64,000 nucleotides of DNA from Listeria ivanovii subsp. ivanovii (GCF_900187025.1 NZ_LT906478.1:160001-224000), one strand, 5' to 3'. Shown: positions 9,544 through 21,099, counted from the first letter of the stretch. Notes: generated by a model from the letters alone, not told the origin. Translations and numbers: made by a program.

Positions 9544-11205
9544 ATGAAAGAAAAAGACTGGTGGAAAAAAAGCGTAGTATATCAAATTTATCCAAAGAGT
9601 TTTAATGACTCCAATGGGGATGGAATTGGGGACATTCAAGGAATCATCGAGAAATTAGATTACTTGAAAGAGTTAGGCGTAGATGTTATTTGGTTATCGC
9701 CAGTTTATGACTCACCGCAAGATGATAATGGCTACGATATTCGTGATTACCAAAAAATTTATGAAGAATATGGTGATATGGCGACTTTTGACAATTTACT
9801 ACAAGGGCTTCATAATCGTGATATGAAACTAGTGATGGATCTTGTTGTAAACCATACATCTGATGAACACAAGTGGTTTGAAGAATCTAGAAAATCAAAA
9901 GATAATCCATACCGCGATTATTATTTCTGGCGTGAAGAAAACGAAATTAACAACTGGGGTTCGATTTTCAGTGGTCCTGCTTGGGAATTAGATGAAAAAA
10001 CAGGCGAATATTACTTACATTTATTCTCCAAAAAACAACCTGATTTAAACTGGGAAAATCCAAAATTACGTCAAGATGTCTATAACATGATGAAATTCTG
10101 GCTAGATAAAGGGATTGATGGCTTCCGCATGGACGTAATCAATTTCATTTCTAAAAACACTGATTTCCCAGATGGCCCAGTTGCTGAAGGTCAAATTTAT
10201 GGAGATGCTGGCAACGATTTTTGTAATGGTCCGCGGATTCACGAATTCTTGCGCGAAATGAATCAAGAAGTAACCTCTAATTACGATGTGATGACAGTAG
10301 GGGAAATGCCCGGCGCTAGTATAACAGAGGCCCAAATTTACACCAACCCAGCTAATAAAGAAGTCGATATGATATTTACTTTTGAACATATGAACTTAGA
10401 TTCAGACGGAGACAACAAATGGGATTTGAAACCAATCTATCTCCCAGAATTAAAAGAAAATATGTCTGAGTGGCAAGTAGCACTTCAAGAAAACGGTTGG
10501 AACAGCCTATACTGGAACAATCATGACCAACCACGTATCGTTTCCCGTTTTGGAAATGACAATCGTTTCCGAGTTCGTTCTGCAAAAATGCTTGGGACAT
10601 GTCTGCACATGATGAAAGGAACGCCGTATATTTATCAAGGGGAAGAAATCGGCATGACAAATGTTCATTTTGAAAGCCTAGATGAATATCGTGATATCGA
10701 AACACTCAACATGTACAAAGAGCGAAAAGAGCAAGGACACAGCCATGAAAGCATTATGGAATCGATCTATACAAAAGGTCGCGATAACGCAAGAACCCCT
10801 TACCAATGGGACAATAGCCCAAATGCAGGCTTCACAACAGGCACACCTTGGATTAAAGTGAACCCGAGTTATACCGAAATCAATACCGAAGAAGCGCTTA
10901 AAAATCCAGATTCAATTTTTTACTACTATCAAAATCTAATCAAATTACGCAAATCAACAGAAATCATCACAACAGGTAATTATCGCTTATTATTACCAAA
11001 CGATGAAGCTATATTTGCTTACGAGCGCTACACAAATGATGAAAAATTAATCGTTTTATGTAACTTTACGGAAGAAGAACAAGTCATTACCGATCAAAGT
11101 ATTCTAAATGATATTAAAAAAGGTACCATTTTAGTAAATAATGTACCCGAAATTATAGAAGGAACTTTGCGACCATACGAAGCAATTGTGTACCAAGTAA
11201 AGTAA
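9544..11205 (+). CDS. malL: Oligo-1,6-glucosidase (GH13)
   Basis: A 553-residue alpha-amylase-family enzyme, typical length for oligo-1,6-glucosidases. The catalytic set is visible: nucleophile Asp197 in GFRMDV, acid Glu254 in TVGEMPG, and transition-state Asp328 in NNHDQPR. The Val after the nucleophile (MDVINF) is the residue class associated with alpha-1,6 specificity in this subfamily (family knowledge). It starts three bases after the GH31 stop and ends the operon in front of a terminator. It should convert isomaltose-type products to glucose in the cytoplasm. Trehalose-6-phosphate hydrolase is an alternative within the same fold. The symbol is a family label. Equivalent position: lmo0184. 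Confidence 0.88.
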   Translation: MKEKDWWKKSVVYQIYPKSFNDSNGDGIGDIQGIIEKLDYLKELGVDVIWLSPVYDSPQDDNGYDIRDYQKIYEEYGDMATFDNLLQGLHNRDMKLVMDLVVNHTSDEHKWFEESRKSKDNPYRDYYFWREENEINNWGSIFSGPAWELDEKTGEYYLHLFSKKQPDLNWENPKLRQDVYNMMKFWLDKGIDGFRMDVINFISKNTDFPDGPVAEGQIYGDAGNDFCNGPRIHEFLREMNQEVTSNYDVMTVGEMPGASITEAQIYTNPANKEVDMIFTFEHMNLDSDGDNKWDLKPIYLPELKENMSEWQVALQENGWNSLYWNNHDQPRIVSRFGNDNRFRVRSAKMLGTCLHMMKGTPYIYQGEEIGMTNVHFESLDEYRDIETLNMYKERKEQGHSHESIMESIYTKGRDNARTPYQWDNSPNAGFTTGTPWIKVNPSYTEINTEEALKNPDSIFYYYQNLIKLRKSTEIITTGNYRLLLPNDEAIFAYERYTNDEKLIVLCNFTEEEQVITDQSILNDIKKGTILVNNVPEIIEGTLRPYEAIVYQVK

Positions 11206-11211
11206 AATCAC

Positions 11212-11243
11212 AAAAAGCCGTCCGATTATAGGATGGTTTTTTT
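11212..11243 (+). terminator. Terminator of the oligosaccharide operon
   Basis: Hairpin with arms ending CCGTCC and starting GGATGG (one G-U pair), extended by an A-run pairing with a run of seven T. It lies immediately after the GH13 stop. Confidence 0.85.
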
Positions 11244-11269
11244 GTCCGAATAAAAATTTATAGTATAAT
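11242..11269 (+). promoter_or_regulatory. Sigma-A-type promoter for tatD
   Basis: TTGTCC at 11242-11247, 16 bases, TATAAT at 11264-11269. It overlaps the T-run of the upstream terminator and lies 33 bases before the TTG start. Confidence 0.6.
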
Positions 11270-11301
11270 AGAAGGAAATCGATTTATTAGGAGGAATTTC
11301 A

Positions 11302-12075
11302 TTGTTATTCGACACGCATGTACACCTCAATGACCAGGCTTTTGACGATGATATAGAAGAAGTAATCAAACGAGCACAAGAAAATGATGTAACCCGTATG
11401 GCGGTTGTGGGCTTTAATAAGGAGACGATTGACAAGGCATTAAAACTAGCAGACAAATACGATTTCATTTCACTAATCGTCGGTTGGCACCCCACAGATG
11501 CAATTAGTTTTACCGACGAAGATTTAGAATGGTTACGCGATTTAGCCCTAACCCATCCAAGAGTAGTTGCTTTAGGCGAAATGGGCTTGGATTATCATTG
11601 GGATACTTCTCCAAAAGAAACACAATTTGAAGTCTTTAGGAAACAAATCCGTCTAGCTAAAGAAGTGAATTTACCGATAGTTATTCATAATCGTGAAGCA
11701 ACCGAAGATATCATTCGGATTTTGCAAGAAGAACATGCCGAAGAAGTGGGCGGAATTATGCATTGCTTTGGAGAAACGGTGGAAGTAATGGAAGCTTGTC
11801 TGGCGATGAACTTTTATATTTCGTTCGGTGGAACAGTTACTTTTAAAAATGCTAAATTGCCAAAAATTGCAGCTCAGGCTATACCAATTGACCGATTATT
11901 AATCGAAACTGACGCCCCATATCTTGCTCCAACACCAAATCGCGGAAAAAGAAATGAGCCAGGATACGTCAAGTTAGTTGCCGAAAAAATTGCTGAATTG
12001 AAAGAAATGAAATATAGCGAAATCGCAACGCACTCAACAGCTAACGCGAAACGCCTATTTAAAATCCAAGATTAA
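11302..12075 (+). CDS. tatD: TatD-family metal-dependent hydrolase (DNase)
   Basis: Protein of 257 residues with the TatD signatures: the metal-ligand motif DTHVHLND at the N-terminus, GEMGLDYHW, IVIHNREA and ETDAPYLAP. The start is a TTG with AGGAGG 7 bases upstream; no in-frame ATG gives an intact DTHVH motif. TatD proteins are metal-dependent 3'-5' exonucleases implicated in DNA repair and fragment degradation. Its place next to a yabE homologue and rnmV is the conserved Bacillus/Listeria order (B. subtilis yabD). Equivalent position: lmo0185. Confidence 0.92.
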   Translation: MLFDTHVHLNDQAFDDDIEEVIKRAQENDVTRMAVVGFNKETIDKALKLADKYDFISLIVGWHPTDAISFTDEDLEWLRDLALTHPRVVALGEMGLDYHWDTSPKETQFEVFRKQIRLAKEVNLPIVIHNREATEDIIRILQEEHAEEVGGIMHCFGETVEVMEACLAMNFYISFGGTVTFKNAKLPKIAAQAIPIDRLLIETDAPYLAPTPNRGKRNEPGYVKLVAEKIAELKEMKYSEIATHSTANAKRLFKIQD

Positions 12076-12366
12076 ATGTAATGAAACTGTAACATAAAGC
12101 CGACTCTGTAACCGAATCTTAAGCTTCAAAGATATAAAAATAGGCATTTGGACCAAAACCCTTATTTTATGCCTACGACCAGAGATGTAGAAAAATGACA
12201 TACTTTTGTTACATTTGATATTTAACTATCTTTGTTAATTTAAAAACGGCTTCATAACAACGTTTATTCCCGGAGTTTGCGTAAATATGAACAATCTATT
12301 AAAAAAATTGACAGTTGTTTGCTCCCCTGTATATAATCACTAGCGAAGTAGAAAGGGGAGAAATAC
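12076..12366 (+). promoter_or_regulatory. Long upstream region and promoter of yabE-like gene
   Basis: The 291-base gap has a strong promoter at its end: TTGACA at 12308-12313, 18 bases, TATAAT at 12332-12337. The ribosome site AAAGGGGAG follows. The transcript leader would be only about 25 bases, so the roughly 230 bases before the promoter are probably regulatory DNA. No terminator is clear after tatD. I see no recognised riboswitch core here. Confidence 0.6.
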
Positions 12367-13587
12367 ATGACCATGGAAAACAGCAGTAACGTAGCCCAAT
12401 CATCAAAATGGAAATTACCAATCATGATTGCAGGATTTGTTATTGTAGTAGCATTGGTTTTTTATTTCGTTTTCGAAGGAACTAAAAACGATATCACTAT
12501 AGTAAACGCTGGCGAAAAAATTGAATCAAGAACACACGCTAAAACAGTTTCTGCAGCACTCGATGAAGCAGGAATCAAAGTAAGCGAACATGATGAAATC
12601 GCGCCAGGTAAAAATGCAGAAATTAAAGACGGTATGGAAATTAAATATCTTCCAGCACGTCAAATTACAATAAATGATAATGGCACAAAGAAAAATGTGT
12701 GGAGTACTAAAGTGGATGTAGCAGACTTGCTTAAAGACGAAAACATCACAACTCGCCCACATGATGTGTTAAATGTAGCATTAGATGATAAATTAAAAGA
12801 TGGTCTTGAAATTAATATTGATCGTGCCATCCAGCTTTCCTTACAAAATGGAGAGAAAAAAGATACAGTTTGGACTACAAAAACTCAAGTTGGTGATTTG
12901 CTAGCAGAGAAAAATATCAAACTGGATAAAGAGGACCGTGTGTCACCTGCGAAAGACAGTAACTTAAAGGAAAAAATGACCGTACAAGTTACATATGTTG
13001 ATTCAAAAGCTGACAAGAAAAAAGAGCAAATTAAATTCAATACAGTTTACAAAGAAGACGACAGCTTAAATCAAGGCGTTGAAAAAGTTGTTCAAGAAGG
13101 TAAAACTGGTGAAAAAATTGTTGAGTATAAAGTAACATTTGAAAATGGTAAAGAGAAAAAACGCGATATCATTAAAGAAAATGTCACTGTTGCAAAATCG
13201 GATAAAGTAGTTGTTCGTGGTACAAAAGCAAAACCTGTAGTATCGCAAATAGCTAATGCAACACCTGCTAAAAAAGCAGCATCATCTAACACTTCATCAA
13301 CTCCATCAGGTGGTAAAACACTCACGATGGAATCCACTGCTTATTCAGGCGGGGGAACAACTGCGACAGGAATTAACTTAAGTGCTAATCCTGGAATGAA
13401 AGTAGTTGCTGTTGACCCAAGTGTTATTCCACTGGGTTCACGTGTTTGGGTTGAAGGATACGGAGAAGCTATCGCTGGAGACACTGGCGGCGCTATCAAA
13501 GGAAATATCGTTGACGTTTATTTCCCGAATGAAAGTTCATGTTACTCTTGGGGTAGAAGAACTGTAACTGTAAAAGTGTTAAACTAA
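12367..13587 (+). CDS. yabE: Cell-wall-active protein with DUF348, G5 and 3D domains (YabE-like, Rpf-like)
   Basis: Protein of 406 residues. A short cytoplasmic head is followed by one membrane segment (about residues 18-37), three DUF348 repeats (about 40-195), a G5 domain (about 200-285), a linker rich in Ser, Ala and Lys, and a C-terminal 3D domain in which three Asp residues are visible (VDPS, GDTGG, VDVYF). The 3D domain resembles the catalytic core of MltA-type lytic transglycosylases, so a peptidoglycan-cleaving role is expected. Rpf/Sps-like proteins of this type affect exit from stationary phase in Listeria (literature knowledge). The strong promoter and the terminator that follows make it monocistronic. 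Equivalent position: lmo0186. Confidence 0.9.
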   Translation: MTMENSSNVAQSSKWKLPIMIAGFVIVVALVFYFVFEGTKNDITIVNAGEKIESRTHAKTVSAALDEAGIKVSEHDEIAPGKNAEIKDGMEIKYLPARQITINDNGTKKNVWSTKVDVADLLKDENITTRPHDVLNVALDDKLKDGLEINIDRAIQLSLQNGEKKDTVWTTKTQVGDLLAEKNIKLDKEDRVSPAKDSNLKEKMTVQVTYVDSKADKKKEQIKFNTVYKEDDSLNQGVEKVVQEGKTGEKIVEYKVTFENGKEKKRDIIKENVTVAKSDKVVVRGTKAKPVVSQIANATPAKKAASSNTSSTPSGGKTLTMESTAYSGGGTTATGINLSANPGMKVVAVDPSVIPLGSRVWVEGYGEAIAGDTGGAIKGNIVDVYFPNESSCYSWGRRTVTVKVLN

Positions 13588-13596
13588 TAACCGCAT

Positions 13597-13630
13597 AAAA
13601 ACGAGGCTGACTCATAGGGCCTCGTTTTTT
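13597..13630 (+). terminator. Terminator after yabE-like gene
   Basis: Perfect 11-bp stem (AAAAACGAGGC with GCCTCGTTTTT) and an 11-base loop, followed by T. Confidence 0.9.
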
Positions 13631-13690
13631 CTTTGCCCAAAATGTGGTATGATGTATTTACTTATTTTACTAAAAAAGGATGTAGTCATT

Positions 13691-15146
<1,456 letters not shown>

Positions 15147-15172
15147 ATTTTCCCAAAAAAGCGCTTTCTTAG

Positions 15173-15240
15173 TTGACAGTTAGCCCTTACAACTGTTAAA
15201 ATATTTGGTTATTGATTTCTTAGTCCATCTGTGCTATACT
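15173..15240 (+). promoter_or_regulatory. Tandem promoters upstream of veg
   Basis: The proximal promoter is TTGATT (15212-15217), 17 bases, TATACT (15235-15240). A distal candidate is TTGACA (15173-15178), 17 bases, TTAAAA (15196-15201). The B. subtilis veg gene is also known for very strong promoters. Confidence 0.6.
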
Positions 15241-15264
15241 ATTTATTAGTGAGGTGGAAAATAA

Positions 15265-15522
15265 ATGCCAAAAACCATTGCAAGCATTAAGACGAATTTA
15301 GATTCTAGATTAGGTAAAGCATTGACATTGAAAGCAAACGGCGGTCGTAAAAAAACGATTGAACGTTGCGGCATCCTAGCTGAAACATATCCATCCGTTT
15401 TCATTGTAGAGCTTGATCAGGATGAAAACAACTTTGAAAGAGTATCCTATAGTTACACGGATATCTTAACAGACGCAGTAGAACTTATATTTACAGATGA
15501 TAATAAAGAATTAGCTTTGTAA
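15265..15522 (+). CDS. veg: Veg protein
   Basis: Small protein of 85 residues beginning [17 protein letters not shown], the highly conserved Veg family of Firmicutes. In B. subtilis Veg stimulates biofilm formation, reportedly by antagonising SinR (literature). A GAGGTGG ribosome site precedes the ATG. It is flanked by its own promoters and a strong terminator, so it is monocistronic. Equivalent position: lmo0189. Confidence 0.93.
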   Translation: MPKTIASIKTNLDSRLGKALTLKANGGRKKTIERCGILAETYPSVFIVELDQDENNFERVSYSYTDILTDAVELIFTDDNKELAL

Positions 15523-15533
15523 GAAGCTGAAGT

Positions 15534-15563
15534 AACCGAACCGTAAAGCATGGTTCGGTTTTT
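15534..15563 (+). terminator. Terminator after veg
   Basis: Nine-bp stem AACCGAACC/GGTTCGGTT followed by T. Confidence 0.9.
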
Positions 15564-15657
15564 GCTTTGTTAAAGAGTGTTTTGGGCCCCTTGCTACATA
15601 TTTCTTCTTTCATATGATAGAATAGAAAAAGAGATTTTGAACGCGGAGGCGGGGAGA

Positions 15658-16554
15658 ATGAAAATAAGTGTAACGGCGCCAGCTAAAATTAATCTTTCCC
15701 TTGATGCTCTTTACAAACGTGAAGACGGTTATCATGAAGTAGAGATGGTAATGACCACGATTGATCTTGCGGATAGACTTTATTTAGAGCGGCTAGATGA
15801 GGACGTTATTGTATTAAACGTAAAGGCGCACTTTATCCCGGAAGACCGCCGCAATTTAATTTATCAAGCAGCGGCACTTTTGAAAAAACGTTTTGATGTA
15901 AAAGCAGGAGTGCGAATTACGATAGATAAACATATTCCGGTTTCTGCGGGACTTGCAGGTGGAAGCTCGGATGCAGCGGCAGCACTTAAAGGACTAAACA
16001 TTATTTGGGAGCTAGGACTTTCGATAGAGGAGCTAGCAGAAATCAGCTCAGAAATTGGTTCTGATATTGCCTTTTGTGTTTATGGTGGGACTGCCATTGC
16101 AACTGGTCGTGGGGAGAAGATTTCTTCACTTCCTAATATGCCAGGTTGCTGGATTGTACTTGCTAAACCTAGCATTAGTATATCGACACCAACCATTTAT
16201 AAAGAGTTACAGGTAGATAATGTAGCACATCCTAATACGAAAAAAATGATAGAGGCAATTGAACAAGGCGACTTAGACGGAATTTTTGCTGCTACAGGAA
16301 ATGTTCTGGAATCTGTAACGTTAGAGAAAAATCCACAAGTTAAACGGATTAAAGACCGGATGCTCGCGTTTGGTGCTGAGACGGCTTTAATGAGTGGTAG
16401 TGGTCCGACAGTATTTGCGCTCATCAAACAGTACTCAAGAGCGAAACGTGTCTATAACGGCTTGCGTGGCTTTTGTGAGGAAGTATATATGGTTAGGCCA
16501 TGGAGTGAAAGTGAAAATGATACTATTAAAGGTTCGGAGGGGTCAGACAAATGA
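15658..16554 (+). CDS. ispE: 4-diphosphocytidyl-2-C-methyl-D-erythritol kinase
   Basis: GHMP-family kinase of 298 residues in the MEP isoprenoid pathway; it phosphorylates CDP-methylerythritol. The substrate motif [14 protein letters not shown] opens the protein, and the ATP-binding motif [16 protein letters not shown] and the C-terminal GSGPTVFAL are intact. I use the ATG with GGAGG 8 bases upstream; an upstream in-frame ATG would add 27 unrelated residues. The stop overlaps the next start (ATGA). Listeria is unusual in carrying the MEP route as well as mevalonate. Equivalent position: lmo0190. Confidence 0.95.
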   Translation: MKISVTAPAKINLSLDALYKREDGYHEVEMVMTTIDLADRLYLERLDEDVIVLNVKAHFIPEDRRNLIYQAAALLKKRFDVKAGVRITIDKHIPVSAGLAGGSSDAAAALKGLNIIWELGLSIEELAEISSEIGSDIAFCVYGGTAIATGRGEKISSLPNMPGCWIVLAKPSISISTPTIYKELQVDNVAHPNTKKMIEAIEQGDLDGIFAATGNVLESVTLEKNPQVKRIKDRMLAFGAETALMSGSGPTVFALIKQYSRAKRVYNGLRGFCEEVYMVRPWSESENDTIKGSEGSDK

Positions 16555-17288
16555 AGATTATTTTTAATGCAGATGATTTTGGAATTAGCCCAGGAGCGGT
16601 ATATGGCATTTTGGATGCTTACAAACGAGGCGTCGTGAAATCAACGACACTACTTGCCAATAGTCCAGCATTTGATTTAGCAGTTGAGGTAGCAAAAGAA
16701 AACCCGGGACTCGATATCGGTGCGCATTTGACCTTAACTTTCGGCTCACCGCTTCTTCAGGGACTTGGAACACTAACCGTTGATGATGGACGTTTCCGTA
16801 AAAATTATACTGCGTTAGAATCTGGCTTGGCTGATGCAGATATGGGAGAAGTGGAACGCGAATTAACTGCCCAAATCGAGAAAATTTTAGCTACTGGACT
16901 GACGATTTCTCATTTTGACACACATCATTCAATTGAACCATTAATTTTCCCAGTACAACACAAGCTCGCAGAAAAATATGGTGTAAGCATAAGACGCCAT
17001 GCAGATGTTTCTAATTTTGGCACGATTAAAACACCTGATTTATTTGCTACTGATTTTTATGCAGATGGTGTAAGCTTTGAAACAATCAAAAAAATAGTTC
17101 AAAATCATATTGGTACAAATGATGTAGTCGAAGTTATGACCCATCCAGCCTTTATTGACGATACCTTACTTCATATTTCTAGTTACGTTCAACCTCGTAC
17201 GAAAGAACATACCGTACTGACATCCAGAGAGTTACAAGCATACTTAGGTCAACAAGAAGTAGAAATTATTAGTTTCCGTGATTTATAA
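16551..17288 (+). CDS. ChbG/YdjC-type carbohydrate deacetylase
   Basis: Protein of 245 residues with the YdjC/ChbG metal-site motifs: NADDFGIS at the N-terminus, GAHLTLTF, and DTHHSIEP. Characterised members remove an acetyl group from chito-oligosaccharides such as diacetylchitobiose 6-phosphate. It is translationally coupled to ispE by a 4-base overlap, although no metabolic link is obvious. A terminator follows. Equivalent position: lmo0191. Confidence 0.88.
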   Translation: MKIIFNADDFGISPGAVYGILDAYKRGVVKSTTLLANSPAFDLAVEVAKENPGLDIGAHLTLTFGSPLLQGLGTLTVDDGRFRKNYTALESGLADADMGEVERELTAQIEKILATGLTISHFDTHHSIEPLIFPVQHKLAEKYGVSIRRHADVSNFGTIKTPDLFATDFYADGVSFETIKKIVQNHIGTNDVVEVMTHPAFIDDTLLHISSYVQPRTKEHTVLTSRELQAYLGQQEVEIISFRDL

Positions 17289-17300
17289 AAAGTAGTTACT

Positions 17301-17335
17301 AGTCTGTCAAAGGAAGTTTATTTGGCAGGCTTTTT
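17301..17335 (+). terminator. Terminator after chbG-like gene
   Basis: AGTCTGTCAAA pairs with TTTGGCAGGCT (two G-U pairs), followed by T5. Confidence 0.75.
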
Positions 17336-17355
17336 GTACATTAAAAGAATAAAAG

Positions 17356-17385
17356 TTGTCAATTTTATAGAAAACGTTTTATAAT
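17356..17385 (+). promoter_or_regulatory. Promoter of purR
   Basis: TTGTCA (17356-17361), 18 bases, TATAAT (17380-17385). The start codon is 71 bases downstream of the -10. Confidence 0.65.
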
Positions 17386-17455
17386 AGAGAAAATACGGAC
17401 AAAATACGTGAAATTGCTTTTTAATATACGGAATTTTATCAAAGGGAGAGAGATT

Positions 17456-18274
17456 ATGAAGATTCGTCGCAGTGAACGATTAATTGATATGACGCAATTT
17501 CTTTTGTCGCATCCGCGAAAACTAGTGCCGCTTACGATGTTTGCTGAACGTTATGGCTCAGCTAAGTCTTCTATTAGTGAAGATTTGGTCATCATAAAGA
17601 AAACATTTGAAGATAGAGGGATAGGTACGCTTGAAACACTTCCAGGAGCTGCAGGAGGAGTACAATATATTTCTATTGCTGGGAATGACGATGTGCTAGA
17701 TTTTGTACACACATTATGTAACCGGATTGCAGAGCCGAATCGCTTACTGCCAGGTGGTTATTTGTATCTTTCTGATTTGTTAGGCGAACCAGTTACGCTT
17801 AAAGCAATTGGGAAAATACTAGCTACAAAATTTAACGACAAAAAAATAGATGCAATTATGACAGTGGCAACGAAAGGCATTCCAATTGCTCAAGCAGTTG
17901 CAGAACACTTAAGCGTACCGTTTGTCATCGTAAGAAGAGATAGCAAAGTGACAGAAGGCTCGACTGTAAGCATCAATTACGTTTCAGGTTCTTCCAAACG
18001 AATTGAAAAAATGGAACTATCAAAACGTAGTCTAGCGGAAGGATCCAATGTGGTTATTGTAGATGATTTCATGAAAGCTGGCGGAACCATCAACGGAATG
18101 AAAAATCTGCTGGAAGAATTTAATGCTCATTTAGTTGGCATTGGGGTTCTAGTTGAATCGGAGTATGCGGAAGAACGCTTAGTAGATGATTATGTGTCAC
18201 TTGTGAAAATTAAAAATGTCAACATGAAAGAAAAACAAATCGAAGTGGTTGATGGGAATTATTTTAACAGCTAA
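17456..18274 (+). CDS. purR: Purine operon repressor PurR
   Basis: Protein of 272 residues with an N-terminal winged helix (about 1-75) and a phosphoribosyltransferase-like domain. The PRPP-binding loop VVIVDDFMKAGGTINGM is intact. In Gram-positive bacteria PurR represses purine genes and is released by PRPP. I start it at the ATG behind AAAGGGAGAGA; an in-frame ATG 48 bases upstream lacks a ribosome site. It lies, as in Bacillus, upstream of spoVG, glmU and prs, although here an efflux operon is inserted between. Equivalent position: lmo0192. Confidence 0.94.
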   Translation: MKIRRSERLIDMTQFLLSHPRKLVPLTMFAERYGSAKSSISEDLVIIKKTFEDRGIGTLETLPGAAGGVQYISIAGNDDVLDFVHTLCNRIAEPNRLLPGGYLYLSDLLGEPVTLKAIGKILATKFNDKKIDAIMTVATKGIPIAQAVAEHLSVPFVIVRRDSKVTEGSTVSINYVSGSSKRIEKMELSKRSLAEGSNVVIVDDFMKAGGTINGMKNLLEEFNAHLVGIGVLVESEYAEERLVDDYVSLVKIKNVNMKEKQIEVVDGNYFNS

Positions 18275-18281
18275 GCAAGCG

Positions 18282-18310
18282 ACCCTAGGGGAATCTAGGG
18301 TTGTTTTTTT
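18282..18310 (+). terminator. Terminator after purR
   Basis: ACCCTAG/CTAGGGT stem followed by a T-run interrupted by one G. Confidence 0.85.
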
Positions 18311-18339
18311 ATTGTGAACAAATCAGCCTTGCGATGTAC

Positions 18340-18367
18340 TTCACTCACTTAAGTTTTATGGTAGAAT
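18340..18367 (+). promoter_or_regulatory. Candidate promoter of the MacAB-like operon
   Basis: TTCACT (18340-18345), 16 bases, TAGAAT (18362-18367), 65 bases before the first ATG. Confidence 0.45.
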
Positions 18368-18432
18368 AAATCCTATCATTGTTACATAAAATATAAGGCT
18401 TCCAAATAATTGGGAGCAGAAGGAGAACTTTC

Positions 18433-19110
18433 ATGAAAAAATGGGTTAAATGGTTAATTGTTATTGTTATTATCGCAGTTGTAGCCGCCGGTGCGGTTAT
18501 GTTGCTTGGGAAAAATAGCGGTTCTGTAACGCAAGAGAAGTTAGTTACAGCTAAAGTGAAACAAGGAGATATGAAAATCAATGCTACCGGAACAGGAGCA
18601 ATTTCACCAGAAAATACACAAGTTCCTGATTATGACGAACTCCAATTGGTAGCACAAATGGATGAACTTGATATTCCGAACATCAAGAAAGACCAAGAAG
18701 TTAAAGTCACGGTAACAGCTCTACCAGACAAAACATACACAGGTAAAGTAAAAGAAATTGCTGAACAAGGTCAAGTTCAAAATGGGGTATCTAGCTTCTC
18801 TGTTATTATTTCACTTGATAAGACAGATGATTTAAAAGCTGGTATGACAGCAGATGCCTCCATTTTAGTGAAAGAGAAAAAAGATGCCCTATATGTTCCA
18901 ATTGAAGCGGTTCAAAAAGATAGTAACGATAAATACTATGTGCTAGTTCCAGAAGAAAAAAATAATGGTAAAACAAAAAAAGTGAAAAAAATCGTCGAAA
19001 CTGGTCTGCATAACGAAGACAATATTGAAATCACAAAGGGCGTTAAAAAAGATGAAAAAGTAATCCTTCCTACACAAGAAACTGAGACAATGCCAGGTGC
19101 ACCAAGCTAA
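18433..19110 (+). CDS. Membrane-fusion (HlyD/MacA-like) subunit of ABC exporter
   Basis: Protein of 225 residues with one N-terminal membrane anchor (about 5-25) and a compact periplasmic-adaptor-like region: lipoyl/beta-barrel segments around residues 45-60 and 85-150, and a C-terminal region ending at a TMPG motif. It is shorter than typical MacA proteins because the alpha-helical hairpin between the lipoyl halves seems absent, as is common in Gram-positive versions. It is followed by an ATPase and a permease, so the three form a MacAB-type tripartite exporter. The substrate is unknown; antimicrobial peptides are a usual guess. Equivalent position: lmo0193. Confidence 0.85.
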   Translation: MKKWVKWLIVIVIIAVVAAGAVMLLGKNSGSVTQEKLVTAKVKQGDMKINATGTGAISPENTQVPDYDELQLVAQMDELDIPNIKKDQEVKVTVTALPDKTYTGKVKEIAEQGQVQNGVSSFSVIISLDKTDDLKAGMTADASILVKEKKDALYVPIEAVQKDSNDKYYVLVPEEKNNGKTKKVKKIVETGLHNEDNIEITKGVKKDEKVILPTQETETMPGAPS

Positions 19111-19158
19111 GTTTCTTGTAAATATGATTCAGATAAATTGTATGAAGGAGGGATAAAC

Positions 19159-19851
19159 ATGCCAAAACCACTAATTGACATGAAAAATTTAACAAAAACG
19201 TATACGCTAGGCGGAGAAACTTTTAAGGCTTTAGACGATGTTACTTTTACCGTTGATCAAGGTGAATTTTTATCCATCGTTGGTCCATCTGGTTCAGGAA
19301 AATCAACGTTAATGAATATGATTGGTTGTTTAGATGTGCCAGATGAAGGAAGTTATCATCTTGATGATGTAGATGTCTTTAAACTCAGTGACAACAAACT
19401 ATCGGAAATTAGAAATAAGAAAATCGGCTTTATTTTCCAACAGTTTAATCTGCTTCCGAAATTATCAGCTTTTGAAAATGTGGAACTACCATTAATCTAT
19501 GCAGGGTTAAGTGTTTCGGCACGTGAAAAGGCTGCGCTCGAATGTTTGGAAAAAGTTGGTTTGCTTGAAAAACGAAGAAATTTACCGACTCAGCTTTCTG
19601 GTGGGCAACAACAACGTGTCGCGATTGCGAGAGCACTTGCTGGCAAACCGCAAATTCTTTTAGCTGATGAACCAACTGGAGCGCTCGACTCCAAAACAGG
19701 TAAAGAAGTAATGGGGATTCTTCAAGAGTTAAATCGAGCAGGAAATACGATTGTCATGATTACGCATGATCCAACCATTGCCTCTTATGGAACAAGAAGT
19801 ATTCGTATTCAAGATGGTAAATTATTCCATGAGGAGGCGACGAAAGCATGA
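19159..19851 (+). CDS. ABC transporter ATPase (MacB/LolD-type)
   Basis: ATPase of 230 residues with Walker [10 protein letters not shown], signature LSGGQQQR, Walker [13 protein letters not shown] and the H-loop His in MITHDP. I chose the ATG with AAGGAGG 8 bases upstream; an in-frame start 21 bases earlier is upstream of that site. It overlaps the permease gene by four bases (ATGA). It powers the adjacent FtsX-like permease. Equivalent position: lmo0194. Confidence 0.95.
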   Translation: MPKPLIDMKNLTKTYTLGGETFKALDDVTFTVDQGEFLSIVGPSGSGKSTLMNMIGCLDVPDEGSYHLDDVDVFKLSDNKLSEIRNKKIGFIFQQFNLLPKLSAFENVELPLIYAGLSVSAREKAALECLEKVGLLEKRRNLPTQLSGGQQQRVAIARALAGKPQILLADEPTGALDSKTGKEVMGILQELNRAGNTIVMITHDPTIASYGTRSIRIQDGKLFHEEATKA

Positions 19852-21056
19852 ACGTTCTCCAAAGTATGAAAATGGCATGGAAACAATTAAAAGCAAGTAA
19901 GCTAAGATCTTTTTTGACCATGCTGGGTATTATCATTGGTGTAGCATCTGTTATCCTGCTAGTCTCGCTAGGGAATGGAGTCACCAAAGAAGTTGACGAA
20001 CAAATGGGGGATTTAGGTTCCAATTTAATCACAGTCGTTAATAGTTCGGTTAATCCTAATGATAAATACACCTATGATGAAGTAATGAAGTATCAAAATA
20101 TCGATGGAGTGAAAAGCGTCTCTCCAGAATTATCTGGACAAGTAAATGCAACATTTGATTATAAAAACTCAAGTAATAAAGTTATAGGTACAAACGATCA
20201 GTACAAAGCGGCTCGTAGCTTGGAAATGAGCGAAGGACGCTTCTTACTACCAATTGATACGGAATATGGTCAGAAGGTGGCTGTAATAGGTTCTACGGTA
20301 GCGAGTGACTTGTTCGGTTTCGGAAATCCAGTTGGTGAAACAATTAGACTCAACGGAATGCCTTACAAAGTAGTTGGAGTTCTAAAAGAAAAAGGCGCTT
20401 CGATGATGGGTTCAAGTGATGACCAAATCTTCATCCCGATTTCTTCTGCACAAAGATTATTAAAAGATACAAATGTCCGTACCATCTATGTAGAGACAAA
20501 GACAGCGGAAGATGTCGATTTTGTTGTAAATACATTGGAATCTCGTTTAGCAATTAAGTTTGGTGACGAGAAAGAGCAAGAAGAAAATGCTTCTTCCGCT
20601 CAAATGGGACCATCTTATCAAGTTATTAACCAACAAGAAATTTTAAATGCGTTTAATACGATTAGTACAACGTTAACCACTGCGCTTGGTGCGATTGCAG
20701 CGATATCACTTGTGGTAGGTGGTATCGGAATAATGAATATTATGCTTGTTTCAGTTAGTGAACGGACGAGAGAAATTGGTATCAGAAAAGCGCTAGGTGC
20801 TAAAAAACGAGCAATTTTGCTTCAATTTCTAATCGAATCTATTGTTATTAGTGTTTGTGGTGGGATTATCGGGATTATCATCGGTGTATCTGGTGCACTG
20901 ATATTCGGTTCAGTTGCTGGAATATCATCGGGTATTACAGCGGGAACGATTATCTTCTCCTTCGTGTTCTCCTTATGTATTGGCATAATCTTTGGGATTG
21001 CTCCTGCCAATAAAGCATCAAAACTACGGCCAATTGATGCATTAAGATCTGAATAA
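19848..21056 (+). CDS. MacB-like ABC exporter permease (FtsX family)
   Basis: Protein of 402 residues. One N-terminal membrane helix (about 20-45) is followed by a large extracellular MacB core domain (about 50-265) and three C-terminal helices in an FtsX domain, with the conserved [14 protein letters not shown] loop between helices. This is the four-helix MacB layout. It is translationally coupled to the ATPase and closes the operon before a terminator. Equivalent position: lmo0195. Confidence 0.93.
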   Translation: MNVLQSMKMAWKQLKASKLRSFLTMLGIIIGVASVILLVSLGNGVTKEVDEQMGDLGSNLITVVNSSVNPNDKYTYDEVMKYQNIDGVKSVSPELSGQVNATFDYKNSSNKVIGTNDQYKAARSLEMSEGRFLLPIDTEYGQKVAVIGSTVASDLFGFGNPVGETIRLNGMPYKVVGVLKEKGASMMGSSDDQIFIPISSAQRLLKDTNVRTIYVETKTAEDVDFVVNTLESRLAIKFGDEKEQEENASSAQMGPSYQVINQQEILNAFNTISTTLTTALGAIAAISLVVGGIGIMNIMLVSVSERTREIGIRKALGAKKRAILLQFLIESIVISVCGGIIGIIIGVSGALIFGSVAGISSGITAGTIIFSFVFSLCIGIIFGIAPANKASKLRPIDALRSE

Positions 21057-21062
21057 GCAGAG

Positions 21063-21099
21063 AAAGGATTCGGAATCATTGATTTCAAATCCTTTTTTT
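21063..21099 (+). terminator. Terminator of the MacAB-like operon
   Basis: AAAGGATT pairs with AATCCTTT with a further partial inner stem, then T-run. Confidence 0.8.

Noticed and set aside
12076..12366. Riboswitch (for example c-di-AMP type) upstream of the yabE-like gene
   Set aside because: I do not see the conserved core, and the strong promoter lies downstream of the region, leaving only a ~25-base leader.
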